Shown piece after piece: positions 40,289 through 50,414 of a DNA stretch of 64,000 nt. The DNA is taken from NCBI GenBank assembly GCA_023411375.1, contig JAEYOW010000027.1, forward strand, positions 38,473 through 102,472, read 5' to 3'. This DNA comes from Bacillota bacterium (GTDB lineage Bacteria; Bacillota; Clostridia; Christensenellales; Aristaeellaceae). Under the pieces are notes generated by a model that ran no database searches, was not told where the DNA came from, and saw only the letters and a list, made by a program, of their open reading frames with translations. The stretch's first letter is position 1; every line of letters begins with the position of its first letter. A program made the position numbers and the translations under genes.

Positions 40289-41248
40289 TCAGAATTGCAA
40301 CATGAAAGATAGCGCTTCATCCATAAAGCCCGGAAGGGGTTCATGGCCAAAATCGGGATATATACACATACGCTTATGCGAGGTTAGCTTATTATATGCC
40401 GCAAACTGAGCTGACGGCGGGCATATCGTGTCCATCATACCAATCCCCCATAAAACGTTCCCCTGAATCCGCCTGGTTAAATGCTGAACGTCAATATACC
40501 CAAGGTTTTCAAAAATCATGTCCTCATTGCGGTGCATGGGGTCATAGGCCCTGAAATAGTCGGTGATTTCCTTGTAGGAATCCCGCGCCAAGTCCATTTC
40601 CCAAACGCGCCTGTAATCCGACAGAAACGGATACATCACCACCGCGGATCGAACCTGTGGATAGAGTGCGGCGCATGCCAGTGCAAGCCCGCCACCCTGC
40701 GATCCGCCAAGCGCATGAAGCCGGGTGGCATCGATCTCCGGCATGGCGGACAGAATTTCCGCTAACCGAACCGTATCCAGAAAAATCTGACGGAACAGAA
40801 GCTTATCCGGCGAATCAAAAAGCCCGCGAATGATATGGCCATACTGCGTGTTACCCCTCACCCCTCCCCTATCCTCCGACAGACCGTATTGTCCCCGGCA
40901 ATCCATGGCCGCAACCGCAAAGCCGCACTGAACAAAAGGCAGCTTATCCCACCAGTCCCCGGCGCTGCATCCATACCCATGAAATTGTAGCACGGCAGGC
41001 ATGCGTGTGCCTGTGTGGGATGGGCGTAGAAACTTCGCGTGAATGCGGCTACCGCCAACGCCTGTGAAATACAGATCATAGCATTCGGCTTGTGGAAAGC
41101 TGATATTTGCCGGCACAAGCTCCCAGCTAGGCGGAATATCAGCAAGCTGCCGCAGCGCATCCGTCCAGTAAGAATCAAAGTTTTGAGGGCATGGCGTGCG
41201 TCCGCCGTAATGAATCAATTCAGTCATAGGCATGTCAAACGTTCCCAT
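40289..41248 (-). CDS. Acetyl xylan esterase-like (CE7/AXE1) esterase
   Basis: A 319-residue alpha/beta hydrolase of the CE7 (acetyl xylan esterase/cephalosporin C deacetylase) family, which removes acetyl groups from oligosaccharides in the cytoplasm. Motifs: the RGQ motif in AAMDCRGQYGLSEDRGG, nucleophile Ser in HALGGSQGGGLALA, and the final catalytic His in YPDFGHEPLPGFMDEA; the acid Asp is in GIGMMDTICPP. The ATG at 41248 overlaps the end of the upstream hydrolase by 14 bp, with GAGGAAGCGGAAAA before it. No signal peptide, consistent with intracellular deacetylation of imported oligosaccharides. Confidence 0.88.
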   Translation of the reverse strand: MGTFDMPMTELIHYGGRTPCPQNFDSYWTDALRQLADIPPSWELVPANISFPQAECYDLYFTGVGGSRIHAKFLRPSHTGTRMPAVLQFHGYGCSAGDWWDKLPFVQCGFAVAAMDCRGQYGLSEDRGGVRGNTQYGHIIRGLFDSPDKLLFRQIFLDTVRLAEILSAMPEIDATRLHALGGSQGGGLALACAALYPQVRSAVVMYPFLSDYRRVWEMDLARDSYKEITDYFRAYDPMHRNEDMIFENLGYIDVQHLTRRIQGNVLWGIGMMDTICPPSAQFAAYNKLTSHKRMCIYPDFGHEPLPGFMDEALSFMLQF

Positions 41249-43901
41249 TTTTCCGCTTCCTCTCAAACACAAGGTAAAATGTATGAACCTCATAGGGATG
41301 GCTCGCAAAGGATGCTATTGCACGGCCCTCATGATGCAAAAGAGAAATTTCGTCACGCTTTGCCTCCGGCAGACCGCAGTTCCAAAGCGCGGAAAGGGCG
41401 CTGCTAAAAGCAATACTTGCCGTTCTTCTTGTTCCGCGGATATCGCGCACCCGAAGAATCATTCCATCGCCGCTAACCGCACGTTTAAGCGCCAGTATCA
41501 TAAAACCATCCAGTCCATCGGGCAGCAGGTCAAAGCCTGGCAAATCCCATGTGCCGGGAAGCATCAGCGGGCGATTATAGCAGTCCTCTGCGGCAAGATG
41601 AACAGCCTCCTCGCCGACCTCTGGCCCATGCGGCCACAGACGGATACGGTAAGTAAAATCGCCGCCCATCCACTGTGGAAAGTTGGTTCCCCAGCCATTG
41701 TTAAATGCATGGCAAAACACGGTGCTAGCTTCTTCTACAAAGCGGTTGGTATGGCGCATGACCGCATCAGGCCGGAAGGCGCACAAAGGCATATCTAGTG
41801 GGAAAAAGGCGAGGCCACCCTCTGCGCCGCTTACATCCAGCCATTTCTCGGCGCATAGCAAATCACGGTTGCAGCCGGAAAGAATATCTGTTGCTGGGTT
41901 GATGACGCAGCCAAGTTTGTTCAGCCTGCATATGGACTGTGTTACGGCCAAGGGGAACATAAACTGTCCCGTTTCCAGCATCGGGGTTTTTGACTTGTCT
42001 TTTAATGTGAAACAAAAATCTACATAGGGCTTCTTATCATAAATCGTAATTCTCGTTTCAACCGCATGCGCATTGCCATAATCTGTGGCGGTTTCGTCCG
42101 TAATGGAGGCCGACGCTATCAGAGTGCTGGCGCTCCCATGCTGCTCCAGAGCCATCTGAAAGGTACGCGGTACGGATGAAACGTGCGGCTGCTCCTTGGG
42201 ATAGCCCGCCTTCCCATTGTCGTTGATTCCCCAATCGGTATAGGTGCGTAAGTATTCGGTAAGGTAGCGGTCCAGATCATCCCCGGAATAGACGTCGTAA
42301 CAGTATTGGCCGAACATGCCGCCGGGACGCACCCAATCGTGACCGGTCCGTTTATCAACAAGGTGGCTCAGGCAACCCGTGTCCTTATCCATTTCCAATT
42401 TTACAAACCCATTTTCAAGGCTTACAAAGGCATCTTTTTCAAAATATGTGCAAGCGGAAAGCGGTTTGGTTTGCGGTTTTTCAACCGCGCGGTACTCGAC
42501 AAAGCCGGCTGCAGGAAGACTTATTGATGCGTAGCGCCGTTTCGTACCATCAAGGTGGATTGGAAAGAGCTCGCCCGTTTCGCTGTTCCTCAGATGGGTT
42601 CCGGGGAAATTCTCCGGCAAGGCGATTTCACCATGTGTTTTCTGTCCGGACGCGGAAAATACAGTGATTGTTTCCGCATCCGGCGCAAGCGTCACGCTAA
42701 GCGCCCGTTCAGCTCGCCGCCTCATAAGGTCGGCGTCACGCAGAAATTTACCCTGCTCCTGCCAGGACGCCTCCATTCTTTGATAGGCGGCGCTTTCAGC
42801 CTCGAGCTTTTGAAAAACCTCCCGGACATACGAACCGCCGCTCCAAAAGGGATACCCATCCCACGGCTGTCCATATCGCCTTTCAGGCAGTATGGTGCAT
42901 TTGGTATCCAACCCCCAAGTATGCTCGCCAAAAAGAAGAAGCTTTTCATATGCGTCTTGAAGCTCATGTGCGCTTTTCAAGTCATCGCTCAAACCGCCCG
43001 GCAGCGTTAAAGCGTTTGCGGCCTCCGCGGTTTTCAGGGTTTGGCGAAGTGTACGCGCTAAAGAAACCTCGGCTGGAGCGGAGCCCACACCCCGAATCCA
43101 TGTATCGGCCAAATCGCCCCGGATAACTGGAAGCTCATAGCCGCCAGACAGCACGGCCAGCGCAAAATCATCCATGGAACCAACGCTTACGGTGCAACCG
43201 GGCAGTTCACTGGCCGCCCGGTTCAGCAGATCATCGATCACTTCCGGGCTGTGCACGCCTGTATTCTCGGATTTCGCCATCATTGCAAGCCAGCAGGGAT
43301 AAGGCCAATCTTTAGGCGGGAGAAGCCCGCTGCCATATCCGCCCTTTGCATAAAATGTCAGCACGCGAGCACCGTCCGGTCCTTCCCAGTAAAACAGCGG
43401 CGGGACCTCCGGCTGAGCCGCACATGGATTGGAACCCAAATGCAGAAAACGAACGCCGTACTTGGCCAATAGTGATGGAAGAATCCAGGTATGGCCAGGT
43501 ACATCCGTCATTTTGGCGGAGATGGTATGTTTGGAATATTGGGCGTCCAGCTCTTTAGCAAAGGATAACCCTCGGATAAGCTCCTCCATACCGCAAAACT
43601 CCGTATGGGTAGTAAAGGGCAACGCATGCCATAAAAGCTGCCCATTTTGAATGAGCGTTTCCGCGCGTTGCCGGAGGGTTTCGTCCTCGCAGCTTTCCAA
43701 TGCTTTTCGCAACGGCCAGGCAGGCAAAGTCCAGGCGTACCGCTGCCCGCTGGGACGGTTTGCCGTCTGCTCGCACAGCTCAACTGCTTCGCGCAGCATA
43801 TCGCCGCCATACCAGTCGCGCAGCTCCTTTACCAGATGCGTAAAGCCAATATCAAAGTGGGTCTTAAAAACGACATGGATATGGGTAACAGGACTGCTCA
43901 A
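41235..43901 (-). CDS. DUF5054/GH38-like glycoside hydrolase
   Basis: A large cytoplasmic glycosidase-like protein of 888 residues. The N-terminus THIHVVFKTHFDIGFTHLV is the DUF5054 variant of the GH38 His-x-Asp metal-binding motif. Further GH38-like parts are AKMTDVPGHTWILPSLLAKYG, and a long beta-sandwich C-terminal half (ENGFVKLEMDKDTGCLSHLVD). It probably cleaves alpha-mannoside-like or other glycosyl bonds, but the substrate is not known for this subgroup. The start is TTG at 43901, nine bases after GGGAGG; the open frame continues upstream into the neighbouring gene without a better site. It is in one operon with two TIM-barrel glycosidases and an esterase. Confidence 0.8.
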   Translation of the reverse strand: MSSPVTHIHVVFKTHFDIGFTHLVKELRDWYGGDMLREAVELCEQTANRPSGQRYAWTLPAWPLRKALESCEDETLRQRAETLIQNGQLLWHALPFTTHTEFCGMEELIRGLSFAKELDAQYSKHTISAKMTDVPGHTWILPSLLAKYGVRFLHLGSNPCAAQPEVPPLFYWEGPDGARVLTFYAKGGYGSGLLPPKDWPYPCWLAMMAKSENTGVHSPEVIDDLLNRAASELPGCTVSVGSMDDFALAVLSGGYELPVIRGDLADTWIRGVGSAPAEVSLARTLRQTLKTAEAANALTLPGGLSDDLKSAHELQDAYEKLLLFGEHTWGLDTKCTILPERRYGQPWDGYPFWSGGSYVREVFQKLEAESAAYQRMEASWQEQGKFLRDADLMRRRAERALSVTLAPDAETITVFSASGQKTHGEIALPENFPGTHLRNSETGELFPIHLDGTKRRYASISLPAAGFVEYRAVEKPQTKPLSACTYFEKDAFVSLENGFVKLEMDKDTGCLSHLVDKRTGHDWVRPGGMFGQYCYDVYSGDDLDRYLTEYLRTYTDWGINDNGKAGYPKEQPHVSSVPRTFQMALEQHGSASTLIASASITDETATDYGNAHAVETRITIYDKKPYVDFCFTLKDKSKTPMLETGQFMFPLAVTQSICRLNKLGCVINPATDILSGCNRDLLCAEKWLDVSGAEGGLAFFPLDMPLCAFRPDAVMRHTNRFVEEASTVFCHAFNNGWGTNFPQWMGGDFTYRIRLWPHGPEVGEEAVHLAAEDCYNRPLMLPGTWDLPGFDLLPDGLDGFMILALKRAVSGDGMILRVRDIRGTRRTASIAFSSALSALWNCGLPEAKRDEISLLHHEGRAIASFASHPYEVHTFYLVFERKRKNGNV

Positions 43902-43938
43902 ATGTACATTCCTCCCTGCCGCCAATGCTCGGGTATTA

Positions 43939-45459
43939 TTATAAGCCTTTTTCACAGGCAACTTTCTCTGCATTCAGGCTGATCCGGCATACGCTGTATG
44001 GCTTCATTAAAATCCGAGAACCCTCTTTGGCGTATTCCAGATTTTGACTGCCAGATGCGAGCCAGTTTCCATCTGGCTGATAAGCGCCTTCCTCAATCGC
44101 GGTAGGCGGACAGGGAAGCGTGAACATTCCGGATTTTGAACTCATCAACACCAGATCGTTCCCATCTCTAAACGCAATGCCGATTCCTCCCGCCTGCGTC
44201 TGGTACGAAAGCGGCCAGCCATGCAAAACCTTCTGTTCCTCGTATATCGCTTGCGTAAAGCCTTCACCGTTAAAAAAGAGCGCGCCCTCACTGCCATTGG
44301 GCAGAACCGCCAACTTTTCCATCGCCTTTAGCAGCATGCCAAACGTTTGACGAATTTCATCCGTGTATGATTTTGCGTCAATGCCTTCCGGCGTAATAAC
44401 CCAGTTGTCCTCACAGGGAGCATAGCCGCACAACTGGTAGATTTCCGCGCCGCAGCCGCCGGCAGCCACCAGATCAAGAATGATATTGGCGCAATGAGGA
44501 TCGTCACCGCCCAGCTCGGACAGGTGCGGCGTGTTGCCCAATACAGAATAAAGCCTGCGGTTAATATTGAATACCCATTGCGGCGGAACCTCGTAACTGT
44601 CATAACCGCAAAGGTCCACATGCGGCGCGAATCTCCTGAAGGTCTCCACATCCTGATCCATCATGTAATAGGATGGGATAAAGTTGATGCGGGTAAGCAT
44701 GGGGCGGGCGGAGGCCTTGACCCACGACGCCACACGGTCGATTGCCAGTGCCAGCCGCTGCCGGGAAAAAGCCATCGCATCTCCATCAAAAGCATCAAAG
44801 AGCGCGTTACAGCGGGCGCAATGGCATCGATCCGTCTCATTCAGTTTGGGATTGTGCTGAACGAGCGAAGGCTCGTTCTCCGCCTGAAACGCAATAGCGG
44901 TAGCATCCTGATCGGTTTCAAGCAGATGCGTCATCATCCGGGTGACAACGCGCCGCTCAATGCTCTGCAATTCCGGATTTTCGGGACAAAGGGTATATTT
45001 TTGTCCATCCATGGGATGCTGGTACCAGGTTCCCACGGCTGAACCATCCGCCATACGGATAGGCTCAAACCGGTCGGGACAATTCGTAATCCATTCCGGG
45101 GTCATGGATGCCCAGCCCGCGCCGCACACGTTGCTGCCAAACCAAACAATTTCCAGCCGCAGGCCATACTTCCGGCATTCTTCCAAAGCCCAATCCAAAT
45201 TGGTCCAATCAAAAATGCCTTCTTCAGGCTCGCAGTCCTTCCAGGTAACAGGCACCTGAACACAGTTGACGTTTAACTCCTTAGCAAAGCGAAACAGGCC
45301 AATTTCGCTCATCTGCTGGTTGGTAAAGCCGCCGACATGCCGCCAGCGGTCAGGTCGCAGCTGGACTCCATAGGCCTGAAAAGGCCGTCCATCCAGAAAT
45401 AGAGAGCGTTTCTCGTTTGGAAGCGTTTTGAGCGAAGCCGTGGTTCTCGTCAAGTACAT
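43939..45459 (-). CDS. TIM-barrel glycoside hydrolase (GH35/GH42-like), copy 1
   Basis: A 506-residue retaining glycosidase-like protein. The barrel starts DGRPFQAYGVQLRPDRWRHV, contains NVNCVQVPVTWKDCEPEEGIFDWTNLDWALEECRKYGLRLEIVWFGSN, the acid/base AIAFQAENEPSLVQHN and the likely nucleophile in TPHLSELGGDDPH. A C-terminal beta domain follows. The pattern is that of GH35/GH42-type beta-galactosidase relatives (DUF4978/DUF5597-like). No signal peptide. The start at 45459 follows GGGAGGAAAACGAC. The paralog at 48961-50409 shares the barrel start and the WFGSNVCG motif. Confidence 0.82.
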   Translation of the reverse strand: MYLTRTTASLKTLPNEKRSLFLDGRPFQAYGVQLRPDRWRHVGGFTNQQMSEIGLFRFAKELNVNCVQVPVTWKDCEPEEGIFDWTNLDWALEECRKYGLRLEIVWFGSNVCGAGWASMTPEWITNCPDRFEPIRMADGSAVGTWYQHPMDGQKYTLCPENPELQSIERRVVTRMMTHLLETDQDATAIAFQAENEPSLVQHNPKLNETDRCHCARCNALFDAFDGDAMAFSRQRLALAIDRVASWVKASARPMLTRINFIPSYYMMDQDVETFRRFAPHVDLCGYDSYEVPPQWVFNINRRLYSVLGNTPHLSELGGDDPHCANIILDLVAAGGCGAEIYQLCGYAPCEDNWVITPEGIDAKSYTDEIRQTFGMLLKAMEKLAVLPNGSEGALFFNGEGFTQAIYEEQKVLHGWPLSYQTQAGGIGIAFRDGNDLVLMSSKSGMFTLPCPPTAIEEGAYQPDGNWLASGSQNLEYAKEGSRILMKPYSVCRISLNAEKVACEKGL

Positions 45460-45519
45460 GTCGTTTTCCTCCCATAAGGTGCAAGGCTTTGAAAAGAAAA
45501 CCGCTGCGTCCTGGGATAC

Positions 45520-45552
45520 AGCGATTCAACCGCTTTCATTGTAAGCGATTCA
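45520..45552 (-). promoter_or_regulatory. Tandem AGCGATTCA repeats upstream of the glycosidase operon
   Basis: AGCGATTCA occurs at 45520-45528 and 45544-45552, 24 bases apart start to start, 60-95 bp upstream of the glycosidase ATG and between it and the histidine kinase gene. Direct repeats spaced near two helical turns are typical AraC-type activator sites, so the YesN-like regulator encoded next door is a likely binder. Confidence 0.45.
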
Positions 45553-45609
45553 CATTCGGCAGAAAATATGAGGTTTTTAGGATTGATATAAGAATCCCCG
45601 GCAATTAGG

Positions 45610-47337
45610 TCAGTCAATCTCCCTGCTCTCAACAATATGATCCGGCAGGAGGACGACGGCGACCGTTCCTTCTCCAAAAGTACTTTTTAGCTCTAGCCCA
45701 AATTCCTCGCCAAAGGCCAGCTTAATGCGCTCGTTCACGTTTTTCAGCCCATATCCCGGCGATTGGCTAACAAGCACGGTTTCCAGCTCCTCACGCGTCA
45801 TACCGGGACCATTATCCTCCACTTCAAACCGCAGCATGCCATTTGTCCGAGCCGCACGCACGGTTATTCTGCCCGGCGCGTCCTCCTTGCGGTCAACGCC
45901 ATGCTCTATCGCGTTTTCGACAATGGGTTGAAGTGTAAAATTGAGCATGAAATTGTCCAATATGGCTTCCTCAACCTCATAGACCGTCTCAAAGCCGTTA
46001 TCGTGCATCATTAACTGAATACCGATGTAGGCACGGATGTTTTCCAATTCATCCCTGACCCTTATAATACGCTTACCCCTGTTAAGCATGGTTCTGTAGT
46101 ATTTGGAGAGATGAGTGGTTAAAAGGCAAATATCGTCGGCGCCGATTTCGATCGCTTTCCAGTTAACCAGCGAAAGGGAGTTATATAGAAAATGCGGATT
46201 GATTTGCGTTTGCAAAATTTTGATTTCCGCCTGCTTTTGCAAAATGTTCTTTCGGTATACCTCATCCTTAAGGGCGTTGATGCTGGAAAGCATCTGTCCG
46301 ACGCCATTAATCAGCTCGCCAACCTCATCGGTGGAATCGCTGTGTATCTCCACGTCAAAATTGCCCTCAGCGACGCGCTTCATGTTATGATTCAGGCCGT
46401 CCAATCTCCTGAGCATAACGCTGGAAAACATCAGCACGGCTAGGATGATCAGCGCGACGCATGCGAATATGAGCATAACCGTTGCCCCGAGAATACTGTT
46501 CAGGCTGCCGGGAACGCCGGGTCGAGGCACATAGAAATACAATGTCCAGTTGGCTGATGGAACACTTGTACGCAAACGTAAACTCGTTTCCTCACCAAGC
46601 GACACCGTCAACGAGTCCTCCTCCGGTAATAAGGGCACGCTCTCGGGCAAACGACTCAAATCCCGGCCGGATTTGGCATAAATCACCTGCCCGTTCATGC
46701 CGGTAGCCAACAGGGCGAACGTGCCGCCGCCAAGGCCCGTTACACTGTCCATAAGCTTTGAGGCGCTGAGCTCCAGGTACAGGATGTTCTCGATTGTGCT
46801 GCCGGGCTTATGAAGCAGCCGGCGGGTGCCGACCACTTTTTCATCGTTGATGGACCAGTTTGTCTGGGTATAGGAAAGCGGCTCCACAAGCCACTCTGGT
46901 TTGTTTTCCATGTCCAGATGGCGGATAGAGCCGACAAGCTCAGGAAAATCATTGGTGGTGCAAACGGCGATGTCACGTATATCGTTGTCCATTCCTTTTA
47001 TCGTGTTAAGCATAGGCACAATGGTGCCCGTGATATCTTGATATTCTAAATACATATCGGTATACCGGGTATTAAAAATCTCCACCAGCCGCGGGTGCAT
47101 CACAATGAATTCCATAATGGAATTGAATTTGTAAAACCGGTAGTTGAGATTATCCGCCGCCTTTTGCATCACCTCAGTAAGGTTACGCTTTTCCTGATCC
47201 ATTAAGAAGGAACTGGCCTGATGGTAAGAAAACAGCCCTAGGGTAATGAGCGGAATGATCGCCACCAGCACATAAGACAGAATCAGCTTTTTGCGAAAAC
47301 GGAGATTTCGAATAAGATGAACCATTCTTCGCTTCAT
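45610..47337 (-). CDS. YesM-type sensor histidine kinase
   Basis: A 575-residue membrane sensor kinase. Transmembrane helix 1 is at about 15-35 (LILSYVLVAIIPLITLGLF), followed by an extracellular sensor part to about residue 275, then helix 2 (LGATVMLIFACVALIILAVLMF). A HAMP linker (RRLDGLNHNMKRVAEGNFDVEI) and the His_kinase domain with QTQINPHFLYNSLSLVNW (phospho-His) follow, then N box LQPIVENAIEHG, DNGPGM and GYGLKNVNERIKL. It senses sugars or sugar-bound binding protein and phosphorylates the coupled regulator. The start overlaps the regulator stop (ATGA). Confidence 0.93.
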   Translation of the reverse strand: MKRRMVHLIRNLRFRKKLILSYVLVAIIPLITLGLFSYHQASSFLMDQEKRNLTEVMQKAADNLNYRFYKFNSIMEFIVMHPRLVEIFNTRYTDMYLEYQDITGTIVPMLNTIKGMDNDIRDIAVCTTNDFPELVGSIRHLDMENKPEWLVEPLSYTQTNWSINDEKVVGTRRLLHKPGSTIENILYLELSASKLMDSVTGLGGGTFALLATGMNGQVIYAKSGRDLSRLPESVPLLPEEDSLTVSLGEETSLRLRTSVPSANWTLYFYVPRPGVPGSLNSILGATVMLIFACVALIILAVLMFSSVMLRRLDGLNHNMKRVAEGNFDVEIHSDSTDEVGELINGVGQMLSSINALKDEVYRKNILQKQAEIKILQTQINPHFLYNSLSLVNWKAIEIGADDICLLTTHLSKYYRTMLNRGKRIIRVRDELENIRAYIGIQLMMHDNGFETVYEVEEAILDNFMLNFTLQPIVENAIEHGVDRKEDAPGRITVRAARTNGMLRFEVEDNGPGMTREELETVLVSQSPGYGLKNVNERIKLAFGEEFGLELKSTFGEGTVAVVLLPDHIVESREID

Positions 47338-48884
47338 CGCAACAATTTCTCCTTGTACCTGGCAGGACTCAGCCCATAATGGTTACGGAATACCATCCCA
47401 AAATAAGAGGCGTCCGAAAAACCAACGCTCTCAGCAATATCGGCTACCTTTCGGTGGGAGTTCAGCAGCATGTCACGCGCCTTTTCCAGACGAACCTGGG
47501 TGATATATTTCATCAGGCTTTGACCCGTTTCTTTTTTGAAAATAGCGCTGAGGTAACCGGGCGAGAGATATACCTCGCTCGCGATGCGCTCAAGGCTGAT
47601 ATCGCTTTGATAGTTGTTCGCAATAAACGTTTTGACAGTTTGAAGCACACGCGAAGAACCCTTGACCGATTCCTGCTTCTGGCCGGAGCGCAACTCACTC
47701 AGCGCCTGAGAAACGCACGCGCGAAGTTCATCCAAGGATGAGGCCGTAAAGGCGTTCTCAACCATTTTTTCAAGCGATGTGGAGCCGTTGGCACCAGCGC
47801 GCTGATATAGACGCTGGAGCATTGTTATAAATATATATTTGGTATAAATAATGGAATGCTGTTTTTCCCGCAATGCCGCAAACAACAGATCGAGGCCGCA
47901 AGCCACGCGGTCGTAATCCTGTGCGTCCACATCGCACTCCAGCGTTTGCAAAACGCTGTCCAGCCGTTCTTCATGTTCCAAAGCAGGCTCAAGGCCTTTT
48001 TCCCACAGGAAAAGCGCAACGCTTTCGTTCCAAAAAAACCTGTATTCAAGTAGGTCTTCAAGCTTGGCATATAGCGCGGGCAGCTCGGCGGCGGACGACG
48101 CCGGGCCGCCTACGGCTATGCACAGCCGCACCTGCAGTTCCTCCGACAGTTTTGCGACCAGCTTTTGGGTAGCGGCGGCGATTGCTGAACGTTCTGGCTT
48201 GTCAGCCACAGTTGGAACGATCAGCACGCTTTGGTTTTCATTAATGTCCAGATACCGATAAGGACAGTCCATCAATTGTTTCCAAAGCTGCTGATAGCGG
48301 ATGCTGTACCGGTCAAAAAAGCGTTGCCCGGTATCCGCCAGCAAAAGATAGGCATGATCAATTTCAATATCCAGCTTGCCGCGTGTATGATCGATTTCGG
48401 CGGGCGAGGCCGTACCGCTTAGCAGATCCAGAAGCTGTTTGGCTTGCTCATGCTCCACATGCTTCTGGTAGTGGGCCAACAGCTCCGCCTCCCTTCGCCG
48501 CCTCTCCAGGTCGCGCAGGCAAAGAGAGATCACCCTTTCCATTGTCTGCTGAAATTCCTCAAGCACAATGGGCTTAAGCAGGTAATGCACAACGTCCAGC
48601 TGCACGGCCTGCTTGGCGTAGTCAAATTCATCATAGGCGCTAAAAATGACCACCTTCAGTTCTGGATACAAAGCCGTCGCCCGCGCGGTCAATTGGAGCC
48701 CATCCATAAAGGGCATTTTGATATCGGTTAATACGATATCAACCTGTTGCTCTTGTAAAAAAGCGAGCGCATCTCTGCCGTTTGATTCCTCAAACACCTC
48801 CAGCGGCAATTTGTAGCGTTTGATCAACGAATGGATGCCGCGTCTTTCAATGCTCTCGTCATCCACAATCAAAATTTTCAGCAT
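47334..48884 (-). CDS. YesN-type AraC-family response regulator
   Basis: A 516-residue regulator: receiver domain (LKILIVDDESIERRGIHSLI, phospho-Asp in VDIVLTDIKMPFMDGLQL, Lys in HYLLKPIVLEEF), a long middle region and a C-terminal AraC HTH pair (ISLERIASEVYLSPGYLSAIFKKETGQSLMKYI, VADIAESVGFSDASYFGMVFRNHYGLSP). It probably activates the transporter and glycosidase genes on both sides. The ATG at 48884 follows GGGGGAAGATAGC; an earlier in-frame codon is less good. A TATAAT lies upstream near 48924. Confidence 0.93.
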   Translation of the reverse strand: MLKILIVDDESIERRGIHSLIKRYKLPLEVFEESNGRDALAFLQEQQVDIVLTDIKMPFMDGLQLTARATALYPELKVVIFSAYDEFDYAKQAVQLDVVHYLLKPIVLEEFQQTMERVISLCLRDLERRRREAELLAHYQKHVEHEQAKQLLDLLSGTASPAEIDHTRGKLDIEIDHAYLLLADTGQRFFDRYSIRYQQLWKQLMDCPYRYLDINENQSVLIVPTVADKPERSAIAAATQKLVAKLSEELQVRLCIAVGGPASSAAELPALYAKLEDLLEYRFFWNESVALFLWEKGLEPALEHEERLDSVLQTLECDVDAQDYDRVACGLDLLFAALREKQHSIIYTKYIFITMLQRLYQRAGANGSTSLEKMVENAFTASSLDELRACVSQALSELRSGQKQESVKGSSRVLQTVKTFIANNYQSDISLERIASEVYLSPGYLSAIFKKETGQSLMKYITQVRLEKARDMLLNSHRKVADIAESVGFSDASYFGMVFRNHYGLSPARYKEKLLR

Positions 48885-48960
48885 GCTATCTTCCCCCAAA
48901 GGCTGTACATCCCTGTTCCTGTTTATTATACAGGCGCAGTCAAGAAACCATGCGGCGTAT

Positions 48961-50409
48961 TTAGCGACCCAGCTTTACGCATCCAAAAGCGGGAATAGCT
49001 ACCTCGACGCTGTCTTGAATTCGGAATGTAGCGCTTTGCGTGCTCATCAGCACAAGCTGTTCCCGGTATACGAGCGCGATGCCGCCTCCGGCCCCAGTTG
49101 CGTGGTAAGCGAGCGGAATGCTGCCCACGATAGTATTCTCGCTTGCATTCGGCAGAAACGCCCGGTTGAGGTAGGCGATTTGTCCGCCGTCCGCGCGCAA
49201 CTGCGCGAGAGCCTCCGGAGCCTGACGCAGCATAGCAAAGAATGAGCTGACATCCTGCTGATGCGCTTTTGGGATCAGGCGCTTTTCTGAATGATCAACA
49301 GTGTAAAAACCAGTCTGCCAGGCTGGATCGCCCGATGAAATCAGCTCCCAAGCGTTGTATGCCGAACCGCCCGCCATGGCGTTAAAGATTAGCCTGACTG
49401 TGTCAGGATAAGCCGCGTCATTTTCCATAATCATGGGAAGGTTTTTCCCAGTAGCAAACATCCCTTTGCCAAAGCAAAACATAGCCTCCGGATCGTCTGC
49501 GTATGGATCGTCGCCAATAAAATCAAGGTTTGTCGCGTTCTGAACGCGCATGGCCTCATTTTTTTCAATCAGGCTTTGCACAAAGTCCGCGCCCTCATAG
49601 TTCTTGTTCAAGTTTACGCGTGTCCAGACCGGGTGCGCGGATTGCTTGACGGCTGTGCAAAGCGTGTTGAGGTAGTTCCAGAACATGTCCCGGTTAAAGG
49701 TGGCCGAAGCTGTGTACCCACCCGCAGCATAGCGCTGCTTGGCACAGTCGCTATAACTCCGGTCTAGCGTGGGAAAATTAATACCAGTGCTGTCAAACAG
49801 CTTAACACAGGTGGGTTCATTGAGAATTTGGGCGCCGATCACCACAGCAGGCCCGCCGGTATCAGCCTGCCAGGCGCCTATGTGATCAAATGTAGCACGC
49901 AATGCGCATGCCTCCGCGGCAAGAAGATTTGCGTCGCACACATCCAGCTTATAAAACCGTGTAGGACGGTAGGATGCATAGCAAAAATCATCCGCCGCAT
50001 ACAGCGTTCCGTCCGGTCCCTTGATTTTGGTGAAGTTATCCAGCGCCCATTGAGGCGTGCCTTCGGGCGGGAGGGATTTTCCGCACACGTTGCTGCCGAA
50101 CCAGAGAATTTCAACTCGCACGCCATAGCGGTTTGCCCAGGTTAAAAATGTATCCAGCACATTCCAGTCGTATTGACCCCGTGTTTCCTCAACCCAGTTC
50201 CATAGCAAAGGCACGGCCAGCACCGTCACATGATTTTCGGCGGCGAGTTGGAACAGCCTTTCCATATCGGCCCATTCCCACCCAAAATGCAGCAGGCGGT
50301 GCGGGCTCAACTGAGACCCCAGATACAAAAACGGGGTTCCTTCCACCATTAACACAGGATGATCGCTCGTCACATCCACCCAGGATACAGGATTTACCAA
50401 CGAACCCAT
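48961..50409 (-). CDS. TIM-barrel glycoside hydrolase (GH35/GH42-like), copy 2
   Basis: A 482-residue paralog of the glycosidase at 43939-45459. Shared marks are the N-terminal EGTPFLYLGSQLSPHRLLHFG-like strand, VLAVPLLWNWVEETRGQYDW, VRVEILWFGSNVCGKSLP, the acid/base VVIGAQILNEPTCVK and the likely nucleophile Glu in LPMIMENDAAYPDTV. No signal peptide. The ATG at 50409 follows AAAGGAGTGAGAAAG; a GTG three codons earlier overlaps that site. It is directly downstream of the two permeases in the same operon. Sequence divergence from copy 1 suggests a different linkage or chain-length preference. Confidence 0.8.
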   Translation of the reverse strand: MGSLVNPVSWVDVTSDHPVLMVEGTPFLYLGSQLSPHRLLHFGWEWADMERLFQLAAENHVTVLAVPLLWNWVEETRGQYDWNVLDTFLTWANRYGVRVEILWFGSNVCGKSLPPEGTPQWALDNFTKIKGPDGTLYAADDFCYASYRPTRFYKLDVCDANLLAAEACALRATFDHIGAWQADTGGPAVVIGAQILNEPTCVKLFDSTGINFPTLDRSYSDCAKQRYAAGGYTASATFNRDMFWNYLNTLCTAVKQSAHPVWTRVNLNKNYEGADFVQSLIEKNEAMRVQNATNLDFIGDDPYADDPEAMFCFGKGMFATGKNLPMIMENDAAYPDTVRLIFNAMAGGSAYNAWELISSGDPAWQTGFYTVDHSEKRLIPKAHQQDVSSFFAMLRQAPEALAQLRADGGQIAYLNRAFLPNASENTIVGSIPLAYHATGAGGGIALVYREQLVLMSTQSATFRIQDSVEVAIPAFGCVKLGR

Positions 50410-50414
50410 CTTTC